Source of the DNA: RUG708 sp050946535
GTDB lineage: Bacteria; Bacillota; Clostridia; Peptostreptococcales; Anaerovoracaceae
Assembly (NCBI GenBank): GCA_050946535.1
Contig: JBMNUZ010000001.1
Coordinates: 62,001 to 126,000, forward strand
DNA length: 64,000 nt
Reading direction: 5' to 3'
The notes under the pieces were generated by a model that had not been told where the DNA came from, made no database searches, and was given only the letters and a program-made list of their open reading frames with translations. A program made the position numbers and the translations under genes. Every line of letters begins with the position of its first letter. The stretch's first letter is position 1. Below, in pieces: positions 22,860 through 32,202 of this stretch.

Positions 22860-23780
22860 TTATGAAAGAGCGTCTGTCAGAGGCGGGATTACCTGCTTCT
22901 TTCTCGAAACTACGCCCTTGAGGTATGTGCGTCCTTCTTCCGAAGAAGTGAATGCCTTCTTTACGACCTCATCTGCACCTTTGCCCGCGTAAACGAGCTC
23001 GCTCGATTCGTCGAGAATGTTCGTGAGGAGAAGGAAGATCATGTCGACACCGTGTTCGCTGAAGGTGTCGTGAATGTAGTCGTTCATCGTCTTTGCGAGC
23101 TCCCTGAGCTCGTCTTCGTCCATCGAAGTTACCTGGCCTACGCCGTAAGTCGTATTTCCTGCTGTGAACTTCTTGTAGTCGAGATAGAGGATCTCCTTAG
23201 GCGATTTGCCTGCGAGTTCGCTTCCGGCCTTGAACATTTCCTTCGCGTAAGCCTGAATGTCTTCGATGCCTGCCGCCTTGGCGTATGCTGCGGCTGCTTC
23301 GCGGTCGAGGTCCGTGCATGTAGGCGAACGGAATGCGAGTGTGTCCGAAAGAATTGCAGAGCAGAGAACTCCGGCTACGGCAGGTTCAAAATCGATGTTG
23401 TTCTCCTTGTAGTGGAGATAAACGATCGTAGCCGTGCAGCCTACAGGCATAGCCCTGAAATAAATCGGTTCATTTGTCTGTACGTCGCCGATTTTATGAT
23501 GATCGAGAATTTCGAGTATGTGAGCATTGTTTATATCGTCGGCAGCCTGTGCCACTTCATTGTGGTCGACGAGAATGACGTCTTTCCCGGCAGCACTCTT
23601 AACCAGCTCCGGAGCTTCGAGACCGAAGTGGCTGAGTACGAATTCCGTCTCAGGGTTGAGCTCGCCGGCCCTTGCAGGCTTGTAGTCCTCGCCGGTAAGT
23701 GCCTTTTTAAAAGCAGCATATCCTATTGCCGAGCAGATTGAATCTGTGTCCGGGTTTTTATGACCGATAACGTAAATCAT
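22860..23780 (-). CDS. ppaC: Manganese-dependent inorganic pyrophosphatase (family II)
   Basis: PpaC (306 aa) hydrolyses pyrophosphate to two phosphates in the cytoplasm and drives biosynthetic reactions forward. It is a DHH-superfamily enzyme: the metal-binding motifs are GHKNPDTDS at the start, ILVDHNE, and ILDHHKIGD, followed by AVGCTAT-like text (MPVGCTATIV) and the C-terminal substrate-binding SRKKQVIPPL. No CBS-domain insert is present, so it is the short catalytic form. The ATG has GGAGGA upstream on the minus strand. It stands alone between ylmH and moeA. Confidence 0.96.
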   Translation of the reverse strand: MIYVIGHKNPDTDSICSAIGYAAFKKALTGEDYKPARAGELNPETEFVLSHFGLEAPELVKSAAGKDVILVDHNEVAQAADDINNAHILEILDHHKIGDVQTNEPIYFRAMPVGCTATIVYLHYKENNIDFEPAVAGVLCSAILSDTLAFRSPTCTDLDREAAAAYAKAAGIEDIQAYAKEMFKAGSELAGKSPKEILYLDYKKFTAGNTTYGVGQVTSMDEDELRELAKTMNDYIHDTFSEHGVDMIFLLLTNILDESSELVYAGKGADEVVKKAFTSSEEGRTYLKGVVSRKKQVIPPLTDALS

Positions 23781-23880
23781 TTACTGTCTTTCCTCCTGAA
23801 CTATTATCATATGATTATGTGTTTCTGCCTCAATTCTACTCGCATTTGCTTTACAGGACAACATTTGATTTGAATGATCC

Positions 23881-25065
23881 TCAGTATTCTGACGACGGGC
23901 AGAGCAGGCACACATCTATCGTTTCGCCTGCCGGGATCTCCTTTTCGCCGATGGCCGTGATGTAGAAGGCGTTGCCCGACATCGAGCGGTCGACCGATGA
24001 AGCTCTGAGAACGCCGTCTTCTCCTCTTCGTACCATGTACATCTTGAGCATTTCCATGAAGCCGGGGCCTTTGAGATCTTCTGTGAGTATAGCTTTTTCC
24101 GTAGGGAACTTATATGGAGAGGTTCCCAGGAATCTTGCGATTATCGCGTTTACGCACCAGAGCATGCCGTTGAGAGCCGCTGCAGGAGGACCCGAGAGAT
24201 TGATGAGAGGCTTGTTTCCGTCGATTGCTACGCTCATAGGACGGCCCGGAACCGCTCTAACCCAGTGGGTCAGAAGCTTGCTGTGTTTTGCGAACAGACG
24301 CGTGGTGTAATCCTCTTCACCCTTGGATGAACCGCCGCTCATGAGCACGATGTCATTTTCGGCAATCGCTTTGTCGAGCGCGGCGGAAAGTTTATCCATG
24401 TCGTCGGGCACGATATCGTAGATAGTCGGTACGGCGCCGAATATCCGCAGAATGCCTTCGACCATAGCTGCGTTGGAGTTTATGTTCTGCCCGCGTGCCG
24501 GAGCAGTTCCCGGCGGTACGAGCTCGCTTCCGGTAGGAATGTAGCCTACGCGCGGTCTTTTATATACTGGCACCTCTGTCACTCCGCCGTGAATGATGGA
24601 GGAAATGCTGACAGGATTGAGCGAAAAGCCGGCGTGTGCAGTGAGCGTGCCTTTTTTCAGCTGTGATCCGGCGGGACGTACGTTGAATCCCGGCACCACT
24701 TTTTCGTCCGGACGCAGATTTATTTCGATTCCGTGATCAGGCAGGATGTTAACCTGCTCTATCATGATAACTGCATCGTAGTCGTCGCTGAAGTCGTCGC
24801 CGGTGTCGGCGCGTACGAAATCGACGCCCTGCTTCCAGTTTGATGTGTCAGGCATTCCGTCGGCGAATGCAGCCGATTTGACGGCTATCCCGTCGAACGA
24901 CGACGCGCGGTATACCGGAAGATCGTACTGCGCGTACTGATCCTCCGCCAGTATTCTGCCGGTGGCCTGTTCTACAGGAACGGTTTCGATCTGAGGCTCG
25001 GGCTGCCAGATTTCGAACAACGATGAAAGAAACTGCTGTTTTGTGACTGTGTCTTCTGGTCTCAT
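23881..25065 (-). CDS. moeA: Molybdopterin molybdotransferase MoeA
   Basis: MoeA (394 aa) inserts molybdate into adenylylated molybdopterin. Family blocks: LPVYRASSFDGIAVKS near the start, RPAGSQLKKG, GYIPTGSELVPPG, NINSNAAMVEGI, VLMSGGSSKGEEDYTTRLF and PGRPMSVAIDGNKPLINLSGPPAAALNGM, in the expected order, plus a short C-terminal domain. The SGGSSKGEEDY text corresponds to the MogA-like domain's active loop. Other molybdenum-cofactor genes are absent from this window. The ATG has AAAGGAG upstream on the minus strand. The gene diverges from gdpP. Confidence 0.9.
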   Translation of the reverse strand: MRPEDTVTKQQFLSSLFEIWQPEPQIETVPVEQATGRILAEDQYAQYDLPVYRASSFDGIAVKSAAFADGMPDTSNWKQGVDFVRADTGDDFSDDYDAVIMIEQVNILPDHGIEINLRPDEKVVPGFNVRPAGSQLKKGTLTAHAGFSLNPVSISSIIHGGVTEVPVYKRPRVGYIPTGSELVPPGTAPARGQNINSNAAMVEGILRIFGAVPTIYDIVPDDMDKLSAALDKAIAENDIVLMSGGSSKGEEDYTTRLFAKHSKLLTHWVRAVPGRPMSVAIDGNKPLINLSGPPAAALNGMLWCVNAIIARFLGTSPYKFPTEKAILTEDLKGPGFMEMLKMYMVRRGEDGVLRASSVDRSMSGNAFYITAIGEKEIPAGETIDVCLLCPSSEY

Positions 25066-25260
25066 CCTTATCTCCTTTCAGTTCACATGTATATTCAGTG
25101 ATGAAATTACACACATCCGGTCTTCAATTTACAAATGTTATTTTACCAGCGGTGAACGGGTTTAACAACGAATTAAGATTGATTTAATTTGATTAAAATG
25201 GATTTGATTTGTCATAATAATAGGATAGGCATATGAAAGGCCGGGCGCAGTCCCGGATTA

Positions 25261-25289
25261 TTGAAATAGAATTTTGTATATGGTATACT
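25261..25289 (+). promoter_or_regulatory. Promoter of the gdpP-rplI-dnaB-purA unit
   Basis: TTGAAA (25261-25266), 17 bases, then TATACT (25284-25289), 38 bases before the gdpP start. It matches the vegetative sigma factor consensus at the ideal spacing. Confidence 0.8.
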
Positions 25290-25326
25290 AATAAGTCATA
25301 TGTATAGTTGAAAAATGGAGAGCTTT

Positions 25327-27435
25327 ATGGACTCAAAGAAATCAAAGATAAGATCCGCTCTTTCGCGGTCGCGATATTTATTTATCGTAATGGCGATAAT
25401 GCTTGGAATAATAATATATATAAAGCCGATTCTGGGTATTCCTGCAGCAGTCATGTTTATTGCCGCGGTTATCATGAACGTCATGGACGTCAAGAACGAG
25501 GAGAAGACGCTCATATCGGACTATTTCGAAGACCTGGCCGTGGAGATGGATGAATCTATCATCGCATCGGTTCTGCATAACCCGTTCCCTCTCTGCATGA
25601 TAGGCAGCGACGGGATAATCGTATGGTGCAATAAACAGTTCGAAAATCTTTTCCCTGAGGACGACAGTCCTATAGACAAGGATATTTACGATATCACGGG
25701 AATAAAGCTGTTCGACCTGGGAAACGACGTTCTCATGAACAAGATCGTCACTATTTCTTCTATAAACAGGTCGTTCCGCGTACAGACGTCGGAGGCGCAG
25801 ATTCCTGATTCGAAGAAGTCGGAGCACGAAGACAGCGACGACGAATACGATGTGCGCATGTTCCACTGGCTCGATATAACCGATCTGGAGGAAACGAAGA
25901 AAAAATACCAGGACGAGAAGAGCTGCATCGTACATATCAAAGTCGACAATCTCGACGACATTCTCGAGTCTGCTCCGGATGAAATCAAGGTTAGTCTCGC
26001 CGGAGAGATAGAAAAGATCATAAGAACGTGGGCCGTAAAATCCAGAGCCGCGGTAGTCAGAACTTCGAAGAGCAGATACACGGTTATCTGCGACCGCAGG
26101 GCGCTGGAGAACACAGAGATAAACAAGTTCCACATACTCGATGAGGTGAGAGCGCTGAATACGGGCGGCGACATTCCTGCGTCACTCAGTATCGGTGCGG
26201 GTGCGCTCGGCAAGAGCCTCAACCAGACGGACGAGTTCGCGCAGGCTGCTCTTGATCTCGCGTTAGGACGCGGCGGCGACCAGGCAGTAGTGAGAAAAGA
26301 TACGAACCTGGAATATTACGGCGGCCAGCTTCAGACGGTTGGAAAGCGCAACAAGGGCAAATCGCGTATCGTCGCTATCGCTATGCTCGACTTCATAGAC
26401 CAGGCGGACCGTGTGTTCATTATGGGTCACAAGAATCCGGACATGGACTCGTTCGGAGCGGCGATCGGCCTCGCCAGGATCGCGAAGACGAGAGACAGAG
26501 ACAAAGAGGTCAATATCGTAATAGATTCGTGGGATTCCATCGATATGCCTTACAAGCTGGCGGTCGAAACGAACGACTACCATTTCATCAGCAGCGAGCA
26601 GGCGAAATTCATGGCTGTGCCGGAAGATCTCATGATCGTCGGCGACACTCACAGGCCGAAGCTTGCCGAATGCGGCGAGCTGGCGGATATCGTCAAGAAA
26701 ACAATAATAATCGACCATCACAGACGTTCACCTGATATAATAAAAAACGCGGTGCTGATGCACATCGAACCTTACGCTTCGTCGACCTGCGAGCTCGTCA
26801 CGGAGATGCTCCAGTACACGACTACAGAGAAAAAGGGAATAAGCGACTTCGAGGCAGAGGTCCTTCTGTCCGGCATCGTTCTCGATACGAAGAACTTCTC
26901 CGTAAAGACAGGCGTGCGCACGTTCGAGGCCGCTTCGTGGCTGAGAAGACAGGGCGCCGATCCTAGCACGGTCCGCCAGTTCTTCCAGACGGACATGGAG
27001 GTTTTCCAGAAAAAAGCGGAGATAATCACGCGTGCTGAGAGACTCCCTTACAACATCGCCATTTCGTATCTTGCGGAGCCGAGGCGCAATGTTTCGGTGC
27101 TCATAGCGAAGGCAGCCGACGATCTTCTCGACATCAGGGGCATGAAGGCTTCGTTCGTACTGGGCGTGGACGATCAGGGAACCGTCAGAATCAGCGCAAG
27201 ATCGCTCGGTGCGGTCAACGTACAGATGATAATGGAGAAGATGGGCGGAGGCGGCAATCTTACGACTGCCGGAGCACAGATCGACAAGAGCATACGAGAC
27301 GCTCAGATCGAGCTGGTCCAGGCCATCGACGAATATATGGAAAGCTACGGGCAGAAGAAGGATGCTCCGAAATCACCAGTAAAACAGCTCCGGGATACGC
27401 TCAGGATCCCGAGAATGGATCAGGATAAGAAATAG
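25327..27435 (+). CDS. gdpP: Cyclic-di-AMP phosphodiesterase GdpP
   Basis: A 702-residue membrane-bound phosphodiesterase that degrades c-di-AMP. Two transmembrane helices occupy about residues 17-55, followed by a PAS-like domain (SVLHNPFPLCMIGSDGIIVWCNKQFENLF), a degenerate GGDEF domain (to about 320), the DHH domain (IMGHKNPDMDSFGAAIG; IIDHHRRSPD) and DHHA1. The DHHA1 glycine motif reads MGGGGNLTTAGA where GGGH is usual, so the family His is replaced. Start ATG 25327 is 5 bases after GGAGAG, which the in-frame ATG at 25315 overlaps. Position before rplI-dnaB matches Bacillota. Confidence 0.95.
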   Translation: MDSKKSKIRSALSRSRYLFIVMAIMLGIIIYIKPILGIPAAVMFIAAVIMNVMDVKNEEKTLISDYFEDLAVEMDESIIASVLHNPFPLCMIGSDGIIVWCNKQFENLFPEDDSPIDKDIYDITGIKLFDLGNDVLMNKIVTISSINRSFRVQTSEAQIPDSKKSEHEDSDDEYDVRMFHWLDITDLEETKKKYQDEKSCIVHIKVDNLDDILESAPDEIKVSLAGEIEKIIRTWAVKSRAAVVRTSKSRYTVICDRRALENTEINKFHILDEVRALNTGGDIPASLSIGAGALGKSLNQTDEFAQAALDLALGRGGDQAVVRKDTNLEYYGGQLQTVGKRNKGKSRIVAIAMLDFIDQADRVFIMGHKNPDMDSFGAAIGLARIAKTRDRDKEVNIVIDSWDSIDMPYKLAVETNDYHFISSEQAKFMAVPEDLMIVGDTHRPKLAECGELADIVKKTIIIDHHRRSPDIIKNAVLMHIEPYASSTCELVTEMLQYTTTEKKGISDFEAEVLLSGIVLDTKNFSVKTGVRTFEAASWLRRQGADPSTVRQFFQTDMEVFQKKAEIITRAERLPYNIAISYLAEPRRNVSVLIAKAADDLLDIRGMKASFVLGVDDQGTVRISARSLGAVNVQMIMEKMGGGGNLTTAGAQIDKSIRDAQIELVQAIDEYMESYGQKKDAPKSPVKQLRDTLRIPRMDQDKK

Positions 27436-27461
27436 ATACTAGCACATGGGAGGAGAAAAAC

Positions 27462-27905
27462 ATGAAAGTAATATTACTCCAGGATGTCAGAAGCCTTGGC
27501 AAGGCGGGAGACGTGGTAAAGGTTAGCGACGGATACGCTCGCAACAAGCTCCTGCCTGCGAAACTCGCCAAGGAGGCTACTGCAGGCAATATTAAAGCTC
27601 TGGAGAAACAGAAAGCCCGCAGGGCAGAGGAACTTGCAGCGGAAAAAGCCGATGCCGAAAAGATCAAAGCCGATCTCGACGGTAAGGAAATATCCCTGAA
27701 GTCAAAGGGCGGCGAAGGCGGCAGACTGTTCGGAGCCGTGACGAACATGGATATATCGGCTGCAATCAAGGACCAGAAAGGTTATGACATAGATAAAAAG
27801 AAGATCAGGATACCAGAACCGATCAAGACTTCCGGCGTTCACAGCGCTGAGATAAAGCTTTTTACAGATGTCACTGCAAAGATCAAGGTAAACGTGACCA
27901 TTTAG
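27462..27905 (+). CDS. rplI: 50S ribosomal protein L9
   Basis: L9 (147 aa) has an N-terminal rRNA-binding globule, a long connecting helix and a C-terminal globule that reaches from the L1 stalk base of the 50S subunit. MKVILLQDVRSLGKAGDVVKVSDGYARNKLLPAKLA is the canonical N-domain. The helix is Lys/Ala/Glu-rich (residues 42-75), and the C-domain shows GRLFGAVTNMDISAAIK. GGGAGGAG lies upstream of the ATG. It follows gdpP by 26 bases and precedes dnaB by 23, one transcription unit. Confidence 0.97.
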   Translation: MKVILLQDVRSLGKAGDVVKVSDGYARNKLLPAKLAKEATAGNIKALEKQKARRAEELAAEKADAEKIKADLDGKEISLKSKGGEGGRLFGAVTNMDISAAIKDQKGYDIDKKKIRIPEPIKTSGVHSAEIKLFTDVTAKIKVNVTI

Positions 27906-27928
27906 CGTCCTGAACGGGACTGACAGAC

Positions 27929-29266
27929 ATGGCAGGAAATATAGAAAAAATACCGCCTCACAGCGATGAGGCTGAAAAGAGCGTGCTCGGAGCGGCGATG
28001 ATGGACAAAAACGCGCTCTTCGATGTGCTGGAAGTGCTCAGGCCTGAGGACTTTTACAGCGAGATACACGCCGAGATCTTCGATGCGATAAGAGATCTCA
28101 ACAGGCGCGCTTATCCGGTCGATTCCATCACCGTCAAGAACGAGCTTCAGAAAAGAAAAACGCTCCAGATGGTCGGCGGACCGGCGTATATCGCTACGCT
28201 GTCGTCCGGCGTTCCGTCTACGGCAAATGTAATGTCGTACGCCGCTATCATAAAAGAGAAGGCTGTGCTCAGAAGCCTGATCAGAATTTCAGGCGAGATC
28301 ATGGACAAGAGCTTTGCGGAGACTTCAAACGCAGAAGAGGTGCTCGATCACGCCGAGCAGGAAATCCTCGATATCTCGAAGTTTTCTCAGAAGCGTGACT
28401 TCACGCCGCTGAAAGATGTCCTCTGGACGAATATGGAAGACATAGACGCGATGGCGAATAAAAGCGGCACTCTCACGGGTCTCACCACAGGCTTCGAAGA
28501 TCTGAACGCAAGAACTTCAGGCCTGCAGAAATCGGATCTGATAATAGTGGCGGCGAGGCCAAGTATGGGAAAGACGGCATTTGCGCTGAACATAGCACAA
28601 AATGCGGCCGTAAAGGGAGGCGCGAGCGTCCTCATATTTTCACTCGAAATGTCGAAGGAACAGCTCGGCCAGCGTCTTCTCAGCATGGAATCGTGCATCG
28701 AGCTTTCCCGCCTGCGCTCCGGGGATATTTCCCGCGAGGACTGGGAGGATCTGAACATAGCGCTTGACAAGCTCTCAGACACGAAAATTTTAATCGACGA
28801 CACACCAGGCATCTCGATTGCTGAAATGAAGAACAAATGCAGGCGTGCCAAGGCTGAAAGAGGCCTTGACCTTGTCGTCGTCGACTATCTGCAGCTGATG
28901 AGCATCGAAGGCAGCAAAGAGGGACGCCAGCAGGAAGTCAGCACGCTGTCGCGAATGCTGAAGCAGATGGCGAGAGAGATGGAATGTCCCGTAATAGTTC
29001 TTTCACAGCTTTCGCGAGCCGTCGAGCAGCGCCAGGATCACAGGCCGCAGCTTTCGGATCTGAGAGAGTCGGGCGCGATAGAGCAGGATGCGGACGTGGT
29101 AATGTTCCTTTACCGCGACGAATATTACAATCCTGAGACGACAGACAAACCCAACACGTGCGAGGTGATTATCGCAAAACAGAGAAACGGCCCTACAGGA
29201 AGCCTGGATCTGGCGTGGCTGGGCAAATACACGAAATTCGCGGATAAAAGTCCCGTCGAGTTATAA
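27929..29266 (+). CDS. dnaB: Replicative DNA helicase DnaB/DnaC-type
   Basis: The hexameric 5'-3' replicative helicase (445 aa). The N-terminal domain begins IEKIPPHSDEAEKSVLGAAMM, with a linker at about 150-175. The RecA-like domain shows TGFEDLNARTSGLQKSDLIIVAARPSMGKTAFALN (Walker A), LVVVDYLQLM (Walker B), VIVLSQLSRAVEQR and a C-terminal GPTGSLDLAWL. Length and motifs are normal and no intein is present. It is called DnaC in Bacillus nomenclature. Its loader partner is expected nearby, and the DnaD-like gene 1.3 kb downstream is the only candidate in the window. Confidence 0.97.
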   Translation: MAGNIEKIPPHSDEAEKSVLGAAMMDKNALFDVLEVLRPEDFYSEIHAEIFDAIRDLNRRAYPVDSITVKNELQKRKTLQMVGGPAYIATLSSGVPSTANVMSYAAIIKEKAVLRSLIRISGEIMDKSFAETSNAEEVLDHAEQEILDISKFSQKRDFTPLKDVLWTNMEDIDAMANKSGTLTGLTTGFEDLNARTSGLQKSDLIIVAARPSMGKTAFALNIAQNAAVKGGASVLIFSLEMSKEQLGQRLLSMESCIELSRLRSGDISREDWEDLNIALDKLSDTKILIDDTPGISIAEMKNKCRRAKAERGLDLVVVDYLQLMSIEGSKEGRQQEVSTLSRMLKQMAREMECPVIVLSQLSRAVEQRQDHRPQLSDLRESGAIEQDADVVMFLYRDEYYNPETTDKPNTCEVIIAKQRNGPTGSLDLAWLGKYTKFADKSPVEL

Positions 29267-29295
29267 ATATACGCATATTACAAGGAGGAAACATA

Positions 29296-30582
29296 ATGTC
29301 AACAATAGCAGTCGTTGGAACCCAGTGGGGTGACGAAGGCAAAGGCAAGGCAATAGATTATCTGGCTACGAGGGCAGACTGCGTGGTCAGAGCTCAGGGC
29401 GGCAGCAACGCCGGCCATTCCGTTGTAATCGACGGGAAAAAATATGCACTTCATCTCATTCCGTCGGGAATACTGAATCCTGATGCAAAGAACATCATCG
29501 GAAACGGTGTGGTTTTCGATCCTGAGATATTCTTCGAAGAAATTGCCGGTCTCCAGAAGGACGGGATCAATACGGACAACATCTTCATCAGTGACAGAGT
29601 CCACCTCGTATTCCCATATCACAAAGTGCTCGACGGACTTACCGAGAAGGCAAAGGGCAGCAAGAAAGTCGGAACCACAAACAAGGGCATAGGTCCTTGC
29701 TATCAGGACAAGATGGCGCGTACCGGCATCCGTGCGTGCGATATGCTCGAGCCAGAGCTCTTCAGGGCGAAGATGGACGAACAGATCGACAGAAAGAATG
29801 AGCTGATCACGAAGATCTACGGGGGAGAGGCTCTCGACAAGGAAGCCATCATAAAAGAATACATGGACTACGCCGAAAGACTTGCAGACCGCATCACAGA
29901 CACCGGTGTGATGATCAACGAAGCTCTCGAAAGAGGCGACAAGATCCTCTTCGAAGGAGCTCAGGGCGCGATGCTCGATATCGATCTCGGAACTTATCCG
30001 TATGTAACGAGCTCGCATCCTGTATCGGGCGGTTTCGCGGCAGGCGCAGGAATAAGTCCTCGCTGCCTGGACGAAATCATAGGAATTGTAAAGGCCTATA
30101 CGACGAGAGTAGGCGCAGGTCCTTTCGTTTCAGAAGAGGACAATGAAACGGGCGACAAGATCAGAGAAATCGGCCACGAGTACGGTGTTACGACAGGCAG
30201 ACCTCGCCGCTGCGGATGGCTCGATCTCGTGCAGTTAAAATATTCTGCCAGGATCAACGGCCTGACCGGCATTTCGCTGATGCTCCTCGACGTGCTCGAC
30301 CAGTTCGAAACCGTCAAGATATGCATAGGATACGATCATAACGGCGAGACGATCGACACCTTCCCTGCAAGCCTCAGCTATCTCGAGGAATGCAAGCCTG
30401 TATATAAGGAATTCAAAGGATGGCACACTCCGCTCTCCGGCTGCAGAAATTACGACGATCTCCCTGCAGAGGCGAAGGCATATATCGAATTCATCGAAAA
30501 CTACACGGGAGTTCCTGTAAAGATCGTTTCCGTCGGACCTGACCGCAATCAGACGATGGTACGTGCGAAGTTCTTCGAGTAA
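29296..30582 (+). CDS. purA: Adenylosuccinate synthetase
   Basis: PurA (428 aa, normal length) catalyses GTP-dependent joining of IMP and aspartate to adenylosuccinate, the first step from IMP to AMP. Signatures: VVGTQWGDEGKGKAIDYLA (phosphate-binding loop), QGGSNAGHSVVIDGKKYALHLIPSGI, GIGPCYQDKMARTGIR, FEGAQGAMLDIDLGTYPYVTSS and TTGRPRRCGWLDLV. AGGAGG precedes the ATG by 8 bases. The dnaB-purA order is common in Bacillota. A c-di-AMP or ppGpp effect on purine synthesis may link the neighbours functionally, but nothing in the sequence shows it. Confidence 0.97.
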   Translation: MSTIAVVGTQWGDEGKGKAIDYLATRADCVVRAQGGSNAGHSVVIDGKKYALHLIPSGILNPDAKNIIGNGVVFDPEIFFEEIAGLQKDGINTDNIFISDRVHLVFPYHKVLDGLTEKAKGSKKVGTTNKGIGPCYQDKMARTGIRACDMLEPELFRAKMDEQIDRKNELITKIYGGEALDKEAIIKEYMDYAERLADRITDTGVMINEALERGDKILFEGAQGAMLDIDLGTYPYVTSSHPVSGGFAAGAGISPRCLDEIIGIVKAYTTRVGAGPFVSEEDNETGDKIREIGHEYGVTTGRPRRCGWLDLVQLKYSARINGLTGISLMLLDVLDQFETVKICIGYDHNGETIDTFPASLSYLEECKPVYKEFKGWHTPLSGCRNYDDLPAEAKAYIEFIENYTGVPVKIVSVGPDRNQTMVRAKFFE

Positions 30583-30608
30583 ACGTCCTTAAAAAAGAGG
30601 GAATGTAC

Positions 30609-31898
30609 ATGAACTTCAGACGTGAGAAGGCAAACAATTTTTACCTGAAAGACACTCAGGTCGAAAACATTTTCATACAGGACTACATGCCTGATGCTGA
30701 CGGATCCTTTATCAAGGTATACCTGACGGCGCTCATGTACGCTGACAACGAGGATATATCGAACAGACAGATTGCCAGACACCTTCACATGGCGGAGGAA
30801 GACGTACTGCGCGCGTGGAATTACTGGGAGGAACGCGGCATTATAAAAAAGCATTACTTTTCCAGAGACGACAGATTTCATTATTCGGTTGAATTTCTGA
30901 ACCTCAAGGAGAGGATTTTCGCGCCGGATTCGGTCGAAGACAGCGGCGAACCAGACATTCCTGACATGATCTCGGATGAAGCCGAGAGCGAGAAGATCAA
31001 ATCGGTTCTCACACGCGTACAGGATTTGACCGGACGCATGCTCAGCGGCAAGGAGACGCGTGAAATCATATCGTGGATATGCGGGGACGGAATAGACGCC
31101 GACCTCGTATGCTTCGTCTACGAATACTGCGCCAGGAGGCGCCAGAACACGAGATTCAGCTATGTCTCGGCTGTTCTGAAGAATTGGAACGAAGAGGGAA
31201 TAAAGACCGTCGACGAGGCTGAAAGCATGCTTTCAGAAAACGACCAGCGGCACAATCAATACAGGCGCATAATGAAAGCGCTCGGTTTCACGAGAAATCC
31301 GACCGAAGACGAGAAATTGAAGATCGACAGCTGGTTCGACGATATGAACTTCAGCATGGAAAAGATCCTCGAAGCCTGCAGCCGCACCAGCGGTATTTCA
31401 AATCCGAACATCAACTACGTCAACAGCATACTCCGCAACTGGAGCGGCGCCGGCGGCCAGAGCAGCCGCAGCGCTGCCGGGAACGGGAACGGAAACAGAC
31501 GTCCTGCACAGGGCGCACAGGGCAATGCCGTTTCGGCCATAATGAGGATGTACGAAGACGCCAGGAAGCGCAACACCGAGATTCAGGAGGCGCATAAAAA
31601 AGAAATATACGGGAAGATTCCGCGCATCAGAGAAATCGACGACCGCATGAAGAAAGCAGTGGTCGCGATGATGAAACTTTCGATAAACGGCGAGAGGGAC
31701 AGTGCAACATCCCGTTCTTACAGCCAGGAGACCGACGAGCTTCAGAAGGAGAAAACCGCTCTGCTGCAGCAGAACGGTTACCCGGAAGACTATATGGAGC
31801 TTCATTACGACTGCAGCAAATGCAGGGATACCGGAGTACTCGACGACGGATCCCGATGCAGCTGCTTTGCGGAAAAGCTCAATAAAGCGGTTGGCTGA
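30609..31898 (+). CDS. DnaD-like replication protein fused to a DnaC/DnaI amino-terminal domain
   Basis: A 429-residue protein. Residues 1-90 form a winged-helix DnaD N-domain (DGSFIKVYLTALMYADNEDISNRQIARHLHM, VLRAWNYWEERGIIKK). Two DnaD C-domains follow at about 135-195 (LSGKETREIISWI to YVSAVLKNWNEEGI) and 215-275 (IDSWFDDMNFSMEKILEAC to YVNSILRNWSGAG). After a Gly/Ser/Asn linker, residues 305-429 resemble the N-terminal part of DnaC/DnaI loaders (KKEIYGKIPRIREIDDRM, NGYPEDYMELHYDC) and end in a zinc-type cluster: cysteines at about 402, 405, 417 and 419. The AAA+ domain that should follow is absent: a stop comes at once and no frame downstream restores it. The start ATG 30609 suits GAGGG better than ATG 30603. 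Confidence 0.85.
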   Translation: MNFRREKANNFYLKDTQVENIFIQDYMPDADGSFIKVYLTALMYADNEDISNRQIARHLHMAEEDVLRAWNYWEERGIIKKHYFSRDDRFHYSVEFLNLKERIFAPDSVEDSGEPDIPDMISDEAESEKIKSVLTRVQDLTGRMLSGKETREIISWICGDGIDADLVCFVYEYCARRRQNTRFSYVSAVLKNWNEEGIKTVDEAESMLSENDQRHNQYRRIMKALGFTRNPTEDEKLKIDSWFDDMNFSMEKILEACSRTSGISNPNINYVNSILRNWSGAGGQSSRSAAGNGNGNRRPAQGAQGNAVSAIMRMYEDARKRNTEIQEAHKKEIYGKIPRIREIDDRMKKAVVAMMKLSINGERDSATSRSYSQETDELQKEKTALLQQNGYPEDYMELHYDCSKCRDTGVLDDGSRCSCFAEKLNKAVG

Positions 31899-31993
31899 CA
31901 AGGCCCGGAGACGATATCCGGCCGCAGACGCACTGTATCATCCCATGCCGGTATGCATCGGAGCGGATGAGTCAGGGCGCTCGAGTGAAATTC

Positions 31994-32031
31994 AGAGGCT
32001 GTCAATGCAGACGCATCGGCAGCCTCTTTTT
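31994..32031 (+). terminator. Terminator before walR
   Basis: AGAGGCTG at 31994-32001 pairs with CAGCCTCT at 32020-32027, followed by TTTT. It ends the gdpP-to-dnaD transcript. The 304 bases between dnaD and walR otherwise hold only the walR promoter and no gene. Confidence 0.8.
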
Positions 32032-32132
32032 ATGCAGCAGATATTGGATATTCCGGCAGACAGCGCATCGCTGCGTGACGCCGGTTCTGAAACATGAACG
32101 GCGTGCCGCTTCCGGGCGGGCAGGCCGCCTGT

Positions 32133-32161
32133 TTGAAAGCAGCGGGCGTTTATGGTAAAAT
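32133..32161 (+). promoter_or_regulatory. Promoter of walRK
   Basis: TTGAAA (32133-32138), 17 bases, then TAAAAT (32156-32161) with an extended -10 TGG just before it, 41 bases upstream of walR. Confidence 0.65.
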
Positions 32162-32202
32162 ACAATGTGTGTTTTTGATAAATCATGTTGAGGTAGATGG
32201 AT

